Shown here: piece after piece, positions 23,902 through 34,880 of the stretch
Position numbering within the stretch: the first letter of the stretch is position 1
How the letters are laid out: every line of letters starts with the position of its first letter
Source: Pontederia crassipes
Taxonomy: Eukaryota; Streptophyta; Magnoliopsida; Commelinales; Pontederiaceae
Direction of reading: 5' to 3'
NCBI GenBank assembly: GCA_030549335.1
Contig: JAUKPH010000022.1
Coordinates: 3,596,001 to 3,660,000 of the forward strand
Length of the DNA: 64,000 bases
Notes under the pieces: model-generated
Database searches by the model: none
What the model was told of the DNA's origin: nothing
Seen by the model: only the letters and a program-made list of their open reading frames with translations
Program-made: the position numbers and the translations under genes

Positions 23902-24545
23902 ATCAGTAGTTTGCTCTATTTAACGGCATCTAGGCCAGATATATTGTTTAGTGTATGCTTGTGTGCTAGGTTTCAATCGCCCCCCAAAGAATCACATTTA
24001 ATTGCAGTAAAACGAATAATGCCCTATTTAAAGCATACATGTGAATTAGGCATTTGGTACGACAGAAATTCAACATTTGAATTGCATGCCTACACTGATG
24101 AATATTTTGCCGGGTGTAAAGTTGATAGAAAAAGCACTAGTGGGATGTGTTGTTTTCTTGTAGCTCCCTCATTTCATGGGCTAGTAAGAAATAAAACTCC
24201 ATCGCATTCTCTACCGCCGAGGCTGAATATATAGACGCCGGTAATTGTTGTGCACAAATACTATGGGTAAAACAACAATTGCTTGACTATGGTGTAAATT
24301 GTTCCAATGTACCCATGAAGTACGATAATACAAGTGCTATAGAAATGACCAAAAATCCAATTCAACACTCTAGGACTAAACACATTGATTTGCAATATCA
24401 TTTCATTAGAGAACATGTGACTCTTAAAGACATTGCCATTGAACATGTGTCCACTGAAGTTCAATTTGCAGACATATTTACAAAACACTTGAGTGAAGAA
24501 CGGTTCTGCATGCTTAGAAGGGAGTTAGGAATGATTACCTCTTGA
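23899..24545 (+). pseudogene. Copia RNase H, one frameshift
   Basis: Begins SSLLYLTASRPDILFSVCLC (RT-RNase H connection). RNase H motifs include LHAYTDEYFAGCKVDRKSTSG with the first Asp (TDEYFAG). A frameshift near 24170 sends one frame into PSFHGLVRNKTPSHS, while the original continues as AEYIDAGNCCAQILWVKQQL. The tail reads YDNTSAIEMTKNPIQHSRTK, HIDLQYHFIREH and ADIFTKHLSEERFCMLRREL, ending TGA at 24543. The wording of this tail is typical of SIRE-type elements. Confidence 0.85.
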
Positions 24546-25372
24546 TCGCATATCAATTCTAAGTAAAAGTGACTTGGTTATGCAAAATCACTTTTGACAT
24601 GGATTGAACATTAAAAGTGTTGCACAAAACTTACATGTGTATGACATATATCTCTGGAACATGATTTTAATAGTGAAAACTTTGATAAAGGCAGAAAAAT
24701 TAGTAAAAATGGAATGACTAGTCGACCAACTGAAAAAAATCGGTCGACCGGTATGTAACTGGGTCCGGGTGACATTCATCCACCGATTGACTATTCACTT
24801 CTCAAACACTGTCCGGTCGACCGCTGAGCTGGATCGGTCGACCGGTATATTTCAAAATCGCACACATATATCAAATCAACCGCCCAACTGGTCGATTCAT
24901 TTCCCTTATTTCCTCGACCGCCGCCCTAACCCTTCGACCACTCACACGTTCGACGACCGTCCAACCATCACTATCGTCATCCTTCTCTCTGAAGCTGACG
25001 ATTGTCCACTATCGGTCGAACGCCTCCGCCTTCGACCGCCACCGCCGCCGGCCGCTTCTCATCTCGGCTGTCTCCTTTCCGGCAATCCTCGCTGATCATC
25101 CTCTCTCACCCTATTCTCCTCTTTGTTGGTCATCTCTCCGTCCTCCTCTTTTCACCAACCGCCTCGACCGGCCACCTTCGTCGGCTAAATCACCAGCCAC
25201 CTCGACCGCCCCTACCTCCGCCGGCCACCTCTCCAGCTTCCTCTCTGGTGACCACCTCTCTGCCCGGTCGCAATCACTGTCGTCCGACGTCGCACAACGC
25301 CGCTCCACCTATTATTGTCTCTCTGGTCGATCTCTCCTTCTTCCAGCCCCATTTTCCTATATTGTTGAAACC
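24546..25372 (+). other. Spacer between pol and the extra ORF, with LTR-like palindromes
   Basis: Holds CGGTCGACCGGTATG (24741), GGTCGACCGCTGAGC (24815) and CGGTCGACCGGTATA (24835), the same palindrome family as the LTR U3, then a C-rich tract of ACCGCC and CCGCCG boxes to about 25340. The overlapping Pro/Ser-rich open frames are compositional and not called. The spacer could be a leader or internal promoter for the next ORF. Confidence 0.5.
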
Positions 25373-26716
25373 ATGGCCGACGACGATAGGCATTCACATG
25401 TTCGGATGGTCTTTCAGTGTCGTCGTCGCTTTCTTGGTTCCGGTGGTACCATTCATGTCCTCCCACCAGAACCTGAACTGGAACTTGAGCCCGAGCCTGT
25501 CCGACGTGGACTAGGACGTGGACGAGGACGATCCCGTGGACGTACTCATCAAACATCTTCTCCCAAGCCCAATAAGTTTGATAGCCATCTTTTCATCACT
25601 AGGGACATCTCTGTCAGGTTCTAAGCCTTGTACGCCTCTCATGAAGTCCGACATGCCTATACAATTGATTGGGACGCTCTGAACATTCTAAATGTTCAAG
25701 AGATGTTCGCAACCATCGGTTGGCTGCCACTTCTCTCCCTTACAGAGCGTGTGTACCCTCATCTTGTTCGTCATTTTTATGCGAACATGACAATCACTCG
25801 AGAGGCCATTATTACCTATGTCCTTGGTGTACCAATTCGATTGGACCCCGACCATCTCTGTCGCATCTTTGGCGTGACATGCCCCTTACCTAGTCTTTAT
25901 TCATTTGTCACCCATGGCTGGCCTTCCGATTATCTTTCGATCGCAGATGGCATTCGTACGGTTTTTTCTGGACAAGATATCCAGTATACCGTCGAAACGG
26001 CCTATCGACATCTTCATCCGATCATGAAGATGGCTCATCACATCCTCAGCCGCATGATCACTCCCCGGGCCGGGCACTATACATAGGTCACTCACTTCGA
26101 TCTCTTCTTTCTTCACTGTCTCTGCATCCGTGAAGCCACATTTCTTCACTTCGGCCATTATGTTTTCTATCAAATGGACTACACATTTCAGAAGATCTCC
26201 TCTGGTGCTCGTGGTTGGTACCACTTATATTTTGGTGCCTGGATTACCAGGATTTTACTCTATTGTGGTGTCGAGATTCCTGTAGACGAGGAGTACATTC
26301 GACCTTGCCCCACTGACGTCATTGGTTCCGGGACCCTGCATCGGAAGGGTCTTAAGTTTGGAGGGCAGGCATCACTAGGTTTTGATGATAGAGATGATGC
26401 CACAGATGGAGAGCCAGCGCCGATGGACACTTAGGACGCACCGGAGGCCGGTCCTAGCTTCCCTCCTCCCTTGGCGCCATCTGAGCATATTGGCTCTTCC
26501 CAGCATGCACCCTCGGGCTCTTATGGCACATATGATTTCACAGCTTTATCATAGCAGGTGGCGGCCATAGATCATCGCGTGACCCAGATGGATCGTCATC
26601 TTTCACGGGTGGAGCGTGATACTCATTATCTTGTTGGGTCGCTACAGGCTTACTATGCAGCGCAGGGATTCGTTCCGCCAGTAGCTCGAGATGATGATAG
26701 TCCCGATGAGTTGTAG
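25373..26716 (+). pseudogene. Extra ORF downstream of pol, 'putative plant transposon protein' type
   Basis: A single frame of 447 codons runs from ATG 25373 to TAG 26714, interrupted only by stops at 25622 (TAA), 26084 (TAG), 26432 (TAG) and 26552 (TAG), with no frameshift. N-terminus: acidic PEPELELEPEP, then RGLGRGRGRSRGR (basic, RG-rich). The middle (SHLFITRDISVRF, ALYASHEVRHAYTIDW, VYPHLVRHFYANM, VLGVPIRLDPDHLCRIFGV) resembles a domain found in many plant retroelement proteins of unknown role. C-terminus: Pro/Ser-rich linker, then VTQMDRHLSRVERDTHYLVG, probably a coiled coil. No signal peptide or membrane segment is seen, so I do not call it an envelope gene. The recurrent TAG stops fit CAG or TGG decay. 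Confidence 0.7.
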
Positions 26717-27146
26717 ATGTCTTGCTCCCTCTTTGATGATGTCAAAAGGGGGAGAAGTGGTTAGGATGGGACGATATTTGATGTTTGTATTAGTGTCATG
26801 CACCAGTTTGATGTTTATGTTTGATGTTTATATTAGTGTCATGCACCATTTTGTCGTGATTGCAGTCACATCTATTAGTGCATGAACATACGATGTACTA
26901 TCGAATATGGATGTAATGTGATAACTTGCTTATTTATGCCTTATTTGAATTTCATGTCTATGTTGTTCTTTATTTGACATTATAATGTTCATATTGCTCC
27001 ATATTATTATAACGATATAAAGGCCAACTATTTAGGGGGAGAAAATGTGAAATATGCATGAATGTAGGGGGGAGCATGCTTATTACTTATTTAACCTACA
27101 TTTCATTTCTTTTCTTTCTTTATCGTCCAATTAGTTTGTCATCATC
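26717..27146 (+). other. 3' untranslated region of the copia element
   Basis: AT-rich, with a duplicated TTTGATGTTTATATTAGTGT / TTGATGTTTGTATTAGTGTC block (26776 and 26824) containing ATGCACCA. It precedes the polypurine tract. No coding content. Confidence 0.6.
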
Positions 27147-27160
27147 AAAAAGGGGGAGAT
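27147..27160 (+). other. Polypurine tract
   Basis: AAAAAGGGGGAGAT, abutting the TG of the 3' LTR. It is the expected plus-strand priming site. Similar G-runs (TTAGGGGGAGAAAATG at 27031, TAGGGGGGAGCATG at 27066) occur upstream. Confidence 0.85.
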
Positions 27161-28233
27161 TGTTGAATCCCATGTTTTGATGATAACAAATCAAATTGAA
27201 CATAAAAGGCACTAATCTATGCTCAAGTTAAGATATGCAGGTGTAGAATTGATTTGATCTCAAATGTAGAAGAAATCGCCGCTCGAAACAACAAAAATAA
27301 AATTTCAGCATATGACCGGTCGACTGATCGATCGACCGGCTATATAGACCGGTTGATTGATATCAAGCGGAAGAAATGTCGAGACTATACCGGTTGATGA
27401 TCCGATCGCTACACCGGTTGACCGAACAGCACAGGGATGAAATCAGAAAAAGTCGAGACTATACCGGTCGATGTTCCGGTCGTTGCACCGGTCGACCAAA
27501 AAATGTCGAAACTATACTGGTCGACGGTTCGGCCGAAGGACCAGTCGACCGGACAGCTTTGAAAGGCAACAAATATACTGCAACGGTCATATTGACCGAT
27601 CGACTGGCCCATTAATGCGGTCGATCGGTCACAGTGTCAGATGAATAATAACGACTATTTTTCGAGGAGGAAATCATGGAAATTAATCTGGACGAAATTC
27701 TCACCTGTACAATACTATAAAAGGAGTGTCAAAGCTTGAAGAAAACTTATCCAAGCAAGCAAGATTATTTAAAAGAGCATTTCAAGTTCTTGAGCCCAAA
27801 TTTGCAAATTCTTCCTTCTTCTCTTCCAAACTTTGAGTGTGAAATATCTTGTAAAAGAAGAGAGTTAGAGGGAATCTTCATTCTCTGATCTAGTGAAGAT
27901 TGAAAGCTCGTTGTAAAAGAGGAGTGCCTCACCTCTTGAGCGGAGAAGAAGGCGTGTGGTGTAGAAAGGGTTTTTCTCTTCCTACAAGAAAAGAGAAAGA
28001 TAGTGGATCTCTGGCGGTCTCGAGATCGAGAAGTCGGAGCGGGGATGTAGGCCAAAGAGTTAGGGCCGAACCTTGTCAACACATCGTGTCTCACTGTGTT
28101 TGTTCTCTTGTTCTCTTTTTATTATTTGCTTGTGATCATTTTTAGTGATTTTCTAAAAGCGAGTTTCCGAAAACTTTTTTAAAACACTAATTCACCCCCC
28201 CCCCCCCCCCTCTTGGTGCCTTGTGATCCTACA
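27161..28233 (+). repeat. 3' LTR of the SIRE-like copia element
   Basis: 1073 bp, TGTTGAATCCC to GATCCTACA. Compared with the 5' LTR it lacks about 25 bp near 27497, gains GACTGATCGATC near 27322, gains about 10-16 bp (TATTTGCTTG) near 28121, and has a run of 16 C at 28195-28210 against 6 in the 5' copy. Confidence 0.95.
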
Positions 28234-28591
28234 GGGTATATATGGGAACATGTCCTTCACCAGGTGTGACACATTTTGAGAAAGCCGTGCGGGCTTAGGC
28301 CCAAAGCGGACAATATCACACGCTAATGGGGAATGTTACATATGGTATCAGAGCCACTCCGCGTGGACCTCTAAGCATGATGGGGTGCGATCACTCAACG
28401 AGAACGTTGAGTCCCCTAAGGGGGGAAAGATGTATGAGGCATTCCTTGGATTAGTCCCACATGCACAAGTACAAGAGAGATGCTGGATAAATCTGGGAAC
28501 ATGTCCTTCACCAGATGTGACGCGTTTTGAGAAAATCGTGCGGGCTTAGGCCCAAAGCGGACAATATCACACGTTAATAGGGAATGTTACA

Positions 28592-30705
28592 GTAACAATC
28601 AATGAAAATGCTCTTGGAGATTAGAGCTTTAGAGTAAGGTTCAAAGCTCTAAGTTATAGATACTCATTATAACTTTGTGTAGCTTAAGAAGTGGTAGATC
28701 TTTAGAACTTTAACTCTATTTCAAATCGTAGTTAAACTGTTACAATCAATGATAAAGCTCTTGGGGATTAGAGCCTTAGAGAAGGTTCAAAGCTCAAAAT
28801 TATAAATACTTATTATAACATTTAGGTACCCTAAGAGGTGGTAGATCTTTACAACTTTAACTATAATTCAAACCGTAGTTGAACTGTTACAATCAAAGAT
28901 AAAGCTCTTGGGGATTGGAGTCTTAGAGTAAGGTTCAAAGCTCTATGTTCTAGATACTTATTATAACCTTTGGGTATCGTAATAGGTGATAGATCTTTAG
29001 AAATTTAACTTTATTTCAAATCGTAGTTGAACCGTTACAATAAAAGATAAAGCTCTGAGGGATTAGAGTCTTAGTGTAAGGTTCAAAACTCTAAGTTATA
29101 GATACTTATTATAACATTTGGGTATCCTAAGAGGTAGCAGATCTTTAGAACTTTAACTCTATTTCAAACCGTAGTTGAACCATTACAATCAAAGATAAAG
29201 CTGTTGGGAATTAGAGTCTTAGAGTAAGGTTCAAAACTCTAAGTTATAGATATTTATTATAAACTTTGGGAGTCTTAAAAGATGGTAGATCCTTAGAACT
29301 TTAACTCTATTCTAAACCGTAGGTGAACCATTGCAATTAATGATAAAGCTATTGGGATTAGAGTCTTAGAATAAAGTTCAAAGCTCTAAGTCATAGATAG
29401 CTATTATAATGGGTATCCTAAGAAGGGTAGATCTTTAGAATTTTAACTCTATTTCAAACCGTAGTTGAACCGTTGCAAAGCACATGGGGAACAAGGTCTT
29501 AGATTAATGGTCAAAGATTTAAGTTATATATACTTATTATAACCTTTGGGTATCCTAAGAGATGTTAGATCTTTAGAGCATTAACTCTATTTTAAATCAT
29601 ATTGGAACCATTATAATCAAAGATAAAATTATTGGGGGTTAGGGTCTTTGAGTATGATTCAAAGCTCTATGTTATACATATTTATTATAACATTTGGGTA
29701 TCCTAAGAGGTGGTAGAACTTTAGAACTTTAACTCTATTTCAAATCGTAGTTGAACTGTTACATTCAAATATAATGCGCTTGGGGGATAGGATTTTTGAG
29801 TAAGGTTCAAAGCTCTAAGTTATAGATACTTATTATAACCTTTGAGTATCCTAAGAGGTGGTAGATTTTAGAACTTTAACTATATTTCAAATCATAGTTG
29901 AACCGTTACAATCAATGATAAAGCTCTTAAGGATTAGAGCCTTAGAGTAAGGTTGAAAGTACTAAGTAATAGATACTTATTATAACCTTTGGGTATCCTA
30001 AGAGGTGGTAGATCTTTAGAACTTTAACTCTATTTAAAACCGTTGTTGAACAGTTACAATTAATGATAAAGTACTTGGGGATTAGAGTATTAGAGTAATG
30101 TTGAAAGCTCTAAGTTATAGATACTTATTATAAACTTTATGTATCCTTAGAGGTGGTAGATCTTTGAATCTTTAACTCTATTTCAAATCGCAGTTGAACC
30201 ATTACAATCAAAGATAAAGCACTTGAGGGTTTGGGTCTTTGAGTAAGGTTCAAAACTCTAAGTTATAGATACTTATTATAACCTTTGGGAGTCCTAAGAG
30301 GTGGTAGATCTTTAGAACTTTAACTCTATTTCAAATTGTAGTTGAACCGTTGCAATCAGTGATAAAGCTTTTGGGGATTAGAATCTTAGAATAAGGTTCA
30401 AAGCTCTAAGTTATAGATACTTATTATAATCTTTGGGTATCCTAAGAAGTGATAGATCTTTATAACTTTAACTCTATTCCAAACAGTAGTTGAACCGTTA
30501 CAATAAAAGATAAAGCTCTTGGGGATTAGAGTCTTAGAGTAAGGTTCAAAAATCTAAGTTATAGATACTTATTACAACATTTGGGTATCCTAAGAGGTGG
30601 CAGATCTTTAGAACTTTAACTCTCTTTCAAACCGTAGTTGAACCGTTACAATCAAATATAAAGCTCTTGGGGATTAGAGTGTTAGAGTAACGTTCAAAGC
30701 TCTAA
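28592..30705. repeat. 148-bp tandem array, main part (~14 units)
   Basis: Unit landmarks in order: GATAAAGCTCTTGGGGATTA, GAGTCTTAGAGTAAGGTTCA, AAGCTCTAAGTTATAGATAC, TTATTATAACCTTTGGGTAT, CCTAAGAGGTGGTAGATCTT, TAGAACTTTAACTCTATTTC, AAACCGTAGTTGAACCGTTA. Units differ by scattered substitutions and small deletions (for example a short unit near 29410). The array is cut at CTCTAA (30705) by the CACTA element and continues at 36868 with TAAGTTATAGATAC. Confidence 0.95.
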
Positions 30706-31130
30706 CACTGTAAGAAAACTATCAAATAGCGACGTAACTTAGTGTCGCCATATTACACGACTCTAAATTGACGCTAATAGCGTCATCATTGGATCGACAA
30801 GAAGAGACACTAAGTTCCTCTCTATAGCATCCATTTAGCATCGCAATAGCATCACAAAATGTAGACACTAACTGTGATGCCAAAGCGACGCTATTTCGGC
30901 ACTATTATCATGCACAAAAACTAATAAAATGATAGCATTGTATTGGCGTCGCAGGGCTGCAATGCTAAATTAGCGTCGCAAGCAAAGTGACGCTAAATCG
31001 ACGTGAATGTAAGAGCCGATATTAACGATGTCTTCTTGCGCTGCATTGGCGTCGTAGGCATGCGACGCTAAGTCGACGCTAATATCATATAATGTATATA
31101 TTAGTCGACGCTGAGTCTTTTACGCTCTTT
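30706..31130 (+). repeat. Left terminal inverted repeat and subterminal repeats of the CACTA element
   Basis: Starts with CACTGTAAGAAAAC. Motifs such as TTAGCGTCGCAAGC, GCGACGCTAAATCGACG and GCATTGGCGTCG recur many times, and mirror those at 36480-36867. The left terminus has CACTG where CACTA is usual. Confidence 0.85.
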
Positions 31131-31212
31131 TTGGTATAGTCTATATAATTCTAACTACGCTATACAATACTATATAATACTATATTGTACAATACTATAT
31201 AGTGATAACTAC

Positions 31213-31800
31213 ACTACACTACAAGAAAACACATCATTAGTGGTCGTTGATAGTCAAAATCCGGACGTTATGGTCATTAGCGACCAGCATTTCCCGTCGT
31301 CACCGGTCGTTATAGATGCCGTCATTAAAAGTCAATAACGATGGCTTAAAGGCGGCGGCCGTTAAACGTCATCAACGACCAGCAAAAATCCGATCGTTAA
31401 ATCCATATAAGGACCATTTAGTTGGTCGTCGAATACATTAATAATGAGAAATATCTTTGTCGTTGATAATCTTCAGCGGCTAGTAATCCCGTCATTACAA
31501 GACATCAATGACCAGAAAAATTCCAGCCGTTAAAACCATATAAGGACCATTTAGTTGGTCGTTGAATACATTTATGACGAGAGATATCTTGATCGTTGAT
31601 AATCTTCAGCGGCTAGTAATCCCGTCGTTAAAGGTCATCAATGACAAAAAAAATCCGGCCGTTAAATCCATATAAGGACCATTTAGTTGGTCATCAAAAA
31701 CATTAATGACATCATAATCTTTGTCGTTGATAATCGTCTGCAACCATTAATCCGACTGTTAAAATGTAATAACCATAAATAAAACGGTCTTTAAAGTTAT
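31213..31800 (+). mobile_element. Second CACTA-type left end with 132-bp subterminal repeats
   Basis: CACTACAAGAAAACACATCA at 31213 is a canonical CACTA terminus in the same orientation as the outer one. Its own subterminal motifs are GGTCGTTAAA, ATCAACGACC and CGGCCGTTAAA, unlike those of the outer element. Three tandem units of about 132 bp start at 31371, 31503 and 31636 (each CATCAAYGAC... then AAGGACCATTTAGTTGG). No matching right end is visible, so it is a nested element truncated on the right. Confidence 0.75.
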
Positions 31801-32188
31801 ATAATGACCATGAACTTTATCGAACATTGATTTAAATGACACATGATCTACAACGCGCTTTCTCATAATCATTCAACTAAAAAAAAGCTCACAAACTATA
31901 ATACAAAAAATAAATTAATTTACCAGAATGGATTGTTCATATAACTTCAAAAAAGAATAATTATCCATGCAAACAAATGTTCATATTAGTCAAGATCAAT
32001 AACATTTAGCATTCAAAATTTTTAACCCATCAATCTTCTTCCTTCCCTCCAAAAAATGCTTACCTTATTCTAAAAGCAAAATAACTTGTTTGAGCTTTGA
32101 ATTGCATCTCTTTCTTTCCATATCTTCAAAATCTGTAAAATTCACAAAATACATAAGATTTTTTAATAAATGTCCAATGACTATTGAA

Positions 32189-33145
32189 TTAACAACAAAA
32201 TGAAAAATAATAACTTATAAATGAATAAGACAATTTAAGAGAGAACATAAAAAACCATTTAGTTTTCATTGTCTGATCCCTACGTTGCTGGACTTTGTGC
32301 ATTAGATTGTCCAAAGCAATGTTGCATACTTGTTGCATTTGAATTTTCATAGAGTTCAAGCGATTCTTCAAAGACTCATTCTCCTCTTGAAAAGACTTGT
32401 TCTCTTGTCAAGTGGCCCGCAACTCATTTAGTAGTACACTTTTTGAATTTGTTCCTCTCAAAACCTACAAATGAACAAGAAAAAAATAAATGCAACTTTT
32501 CACCAAAAATTCAAGTGAACATAAACAAATAATTAAATGTACATGTCTTTCAATTGCCGCGGGATCAATGAGCCTATTATCCTTTTACCGTGTTTCAAAG
32601 AAAATTGTTCCTACATCTGACAGATTACCATATTTGCCTCGCTACATGTTAAAAAAATCAAACAATATCAAATAAAATATAAGCACACATTGTCAATTAA
32701 CTATATGTATTTCACCTGTTGATATATAATTTCTCGAATCAGCATACTCCTAGATCGAAGGCATGCTCATCTTAGCTCTGATTCTAGCATTCCTCTCACT
32801 TGATTCCTAAATTAACAAATAAAAAAGGATGCTATTAAAAATATATTAGTTTTATTAAAAAAAATATATACATACTAAATATATGCAAGCATTTTATCAA
32901 CATACTAATAGTTCATATTGATATAAACCTTAAAACTTTTGCTATGGTAGAACTCTTTGACCAACCATTCCAATCTCTCTTTTCTATTCCATCTAGAATA
33001 TTTTTTAGTGCATATGCAATTGTCTTACCTTTTACATACTTGATATGCATGCTACCTCTCCACTTGTTTCATAGTTCTTTCATATTGTTAAAAATATTTT
33101 CTTTATGTATGTCCATTTCATCACTGTCGAATTTATCCTAAAAAG
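32189..33145 (-). pseudogene. CACTA accessory transposase (TNPA/Ptta-En/Spm type), decayed
   Basis: Read on the minus strand from 33145 downward: KFDSDEMDIHKENIFNNMKE, LWNKWRGSMHIKYVKGKTIA and YALKNILDGIEKRDW, then (about 32815) ESSERNARIRAKMSMPSI, then GTIFFETR with DNRLIDPAAIE (about 32620), then a Gln/Glu-rich coiled-coil tail (NKSFQEENESLKNRLNSMK, 32400-32330). This order, in which a Trp-rich start is followed by an SxRNxxxRAK block, a THTRKDG-like block and a coiled coil, is that of Ptta/En/Spm accessory transposases that bind subterminal repeats. Pieces are separated by intron-like AT-rich spacers and interrupted by stops. It may belong to the inner CACTA element rather than the outer one. 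Confidence 0.65.
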
Positions 33146-33329
33146 TGAAACATAAAAAACATATAAATATACAATATTAAATATATATACACAATATTAA
33201 ATATACAAGAAATCATACATTAAATGAAAAAGATGGTGACCAATGAAAGATGCTCAAAAGCTGGTGAGTAGCATGATGTCCTCTTAAAGGTATATAAACT
33301 TATGACATAAAATCCAGAGTTCTTAGTAG

Positions 33330-34880
33330 AGGAGAATTGTGGGCTTTGTTTGAGGAATTGACCTTTGTGATGGGAGATATGATACACAATTTCACTCGTT
33401 ATTCAGGACGTTGGACACTACTCATCATGATTATTTCCATCAGCCAAATTTCGCTGAATCATCCATAACTAAAGGTGGACCGAGAGAGCCCTGGCATGAC
33501 ATCCACTCATGCCTAGAGGGACCTATTTCGTGGGATGTTCTGTACAATTTTGAGCAGAGTTGGAGAAGGCAAGGAGGAAAAGACCTTGTTCAGCTAAGGG
33601 ATCTCTCGGACATTATAATCCCACCTTCACCTGTGATGTTCCCAAAGGACAAAGAGACCTGGCATGTTCAACTATTCACATCTATAGATGGTGGTGCTGC
33701 TTTTGGCTTCCCTAAGAACCCAAAGGAAGTTGCCAGACATAAAGATTGAAGAAATTGGGGCACTGCATCTGATACCGAAGGAGCTGTCATTAAATATAGT
33801 AAGTAAGATTGAAGCCGAAGAAAGGTTTACTGTCTACATTGTTGTCCCAATGTGGCTAGAGGGTGTGCCAGAAAGTGCTTCTGTTCAGGCAATCTAGGAT
33901 TGACAATGAAGGACAATGGAGATAATGTACACTGACATCATACAAGCCCTTCAAGCAAGGGGAATTGAAGTTAACCCAAAGGACTATCTTACTTTCTTTT
34001 GTTTAGGCAATCGAGAGGTAAAGAACAGTGGAGAATTGAACCTCAGGATCAGCCCCCACCAGACAGATTATAGCAGGGCTCAGGAGGCCAGACGATTCAT
34101 GATCTATGTTCATACCAAGATGATGATCGATACTATTTTATTGATAACTGTCTCTCCGAACATGTTTTTTAAATTCTATTTCTTATATTCTTATTCTTGT
34201 TGTTTGTAGTTATCTCTGTGCATGCTGTTCTTACAGAACCTGAAACATGTTTCTTTTGAACCATTGCATTTTAGATTGTATAAAAGTTTCTGTAATGTGC
34301 ACCATAAACGTTCTGGTAGTAAGTTTTAATTTAGATTGTATAAGTTAAGTTCGATAATTTCTTAAAAGACATCAAAGAGCAGATAACATATATTATTGCT
34401 CAGCATTCTGAATTTGAGATCCTTATAACTAGTAGCACATATCCATTTCTTACCATCTTAAAATATTCTAATTTCACTGGCAGTTGGTTCTGGTAAAAAT
34501 GATGAGAACTCAAGTATTGCCTATAAGATATGATGTTGCTAATATATAAGGCAGTTTTGAACCGGTATAACTTTATCTATTTCACATCATCTTAAATTTT
34601 GGAACTTTAAGAGGTCAGTGGTTGTTCATCATTATATTCTGCAACTGGGTGTCTTAGACTTATCATAGCAAATAAATGTTTAAGTTTCTACAATCAATCA
34701 GATGTTCTTTATGCATGCTCAGTCATTCCTTGATTGTGCATTAATATGTGATTGTGTGCTCACGACTATGCAAATAGTGTTAGGTGAATCATATTGTTAT
34801 CCAATTTGTTCAAAATACCTTTCCATCATTTGATTTCAGTTGATGATGAATACATAATCATCAGATCGGTCAACATCAAG
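33330..34880 (+). pseudogene. Captured phospholipase D alpha fragment with an intron
   Basis: Phospholipase D hydrolyses phosphatidylcholine to phosphatidic acid. From about 33335 the frame reads RRIVGFV, a stop, [70 protein letters not shown] and [11 protein letters not shown], which is the centre of plant PLD-alpha. About 45 codons are then missing, including the IENQYFLGSS-type motif, and reading resumes at 33736 with [47 protein letters not shown] (second HKD motif, HxK at about 34110). At 34130-34839 an intron-like segment splits the codon after HTKMMI; its acceptor TTTGATTTCAG is intact, the donor reads AT rather than GT. Exon sequence VDDEYIIIRSVNI follows, then unrelated residues. Several stops make it non-functional. 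Lying inside the CACTA element, it is a transduplicated gene piece. Confidence 0.88.

Larger units (their letters stand above)
19325..28233 (+). mobile_element. Ty1/copia element, SIRE/Maximus-like, 8.9 kb, with extra ORF
   Basis: A structurally complete but mutated element: LTRs 19325-20385 and 27161-28233, a 5-bp target duplication GGGTA on both sides (19320-19324 and 28234-28238), a tRNA-Met primer-binding site at 20386, gag, protease, integrase, RT, RNase H, an additional ORF, and a polypurine tract (AAAAAGGGGGAGAT, 27147-27160). The clade is inferred from the gag start, the RNase H end (STEVQFADIFTKHLSEERFC), the long region between pol and the 3' LTR, and the LTR wording. Stops, frameshifts and a deletion joining integrase to RT make it non-autonomous. 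Confidence 0.95.
19269..28591 (+). mobile_element. TRIM element, plus-strand copy, split by a copia element
   Basis: The first 56 bp of its left LTR (19269-19324, TGAGGCATGCC onward) are separated from the rest (28239-28340) by an 8.9-kb copia insertion. Then come a primer-binding site TGGTATCAGAGCCA (28343-28356), a short interior with self-complementary CTCAACGAGAACGTTGAG, and the right LTR 28435-28591 (157 bp). Without the copia the element is 409 bp. It points away from the minus-strand copy; only 11 bp (19258-19268) separate them. The right flank GTAAC (28592-28596) matches the left flank of the other copy (GTTAC) except for one base. Confidence 0.85.

Noticed and set aside
25002..25514. 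170-codon Ser/Pro-rich frame before the extra copia ORF
   Set aside because: It overlaps the better-supported frame starting at 25373, and its composition follows the C-rich tract.
25373..26716. Envelope gene
   Set aside because: No signal peptide, membrane span or furin-like site; the domain wording fits a cytoplasmic plant retroelement protein.
33411..34209. Functional phospholipase D gene
   Set aside because: Missing N-terminal half, internal deletion, stops and a mutated splice donor, inside a transposon.
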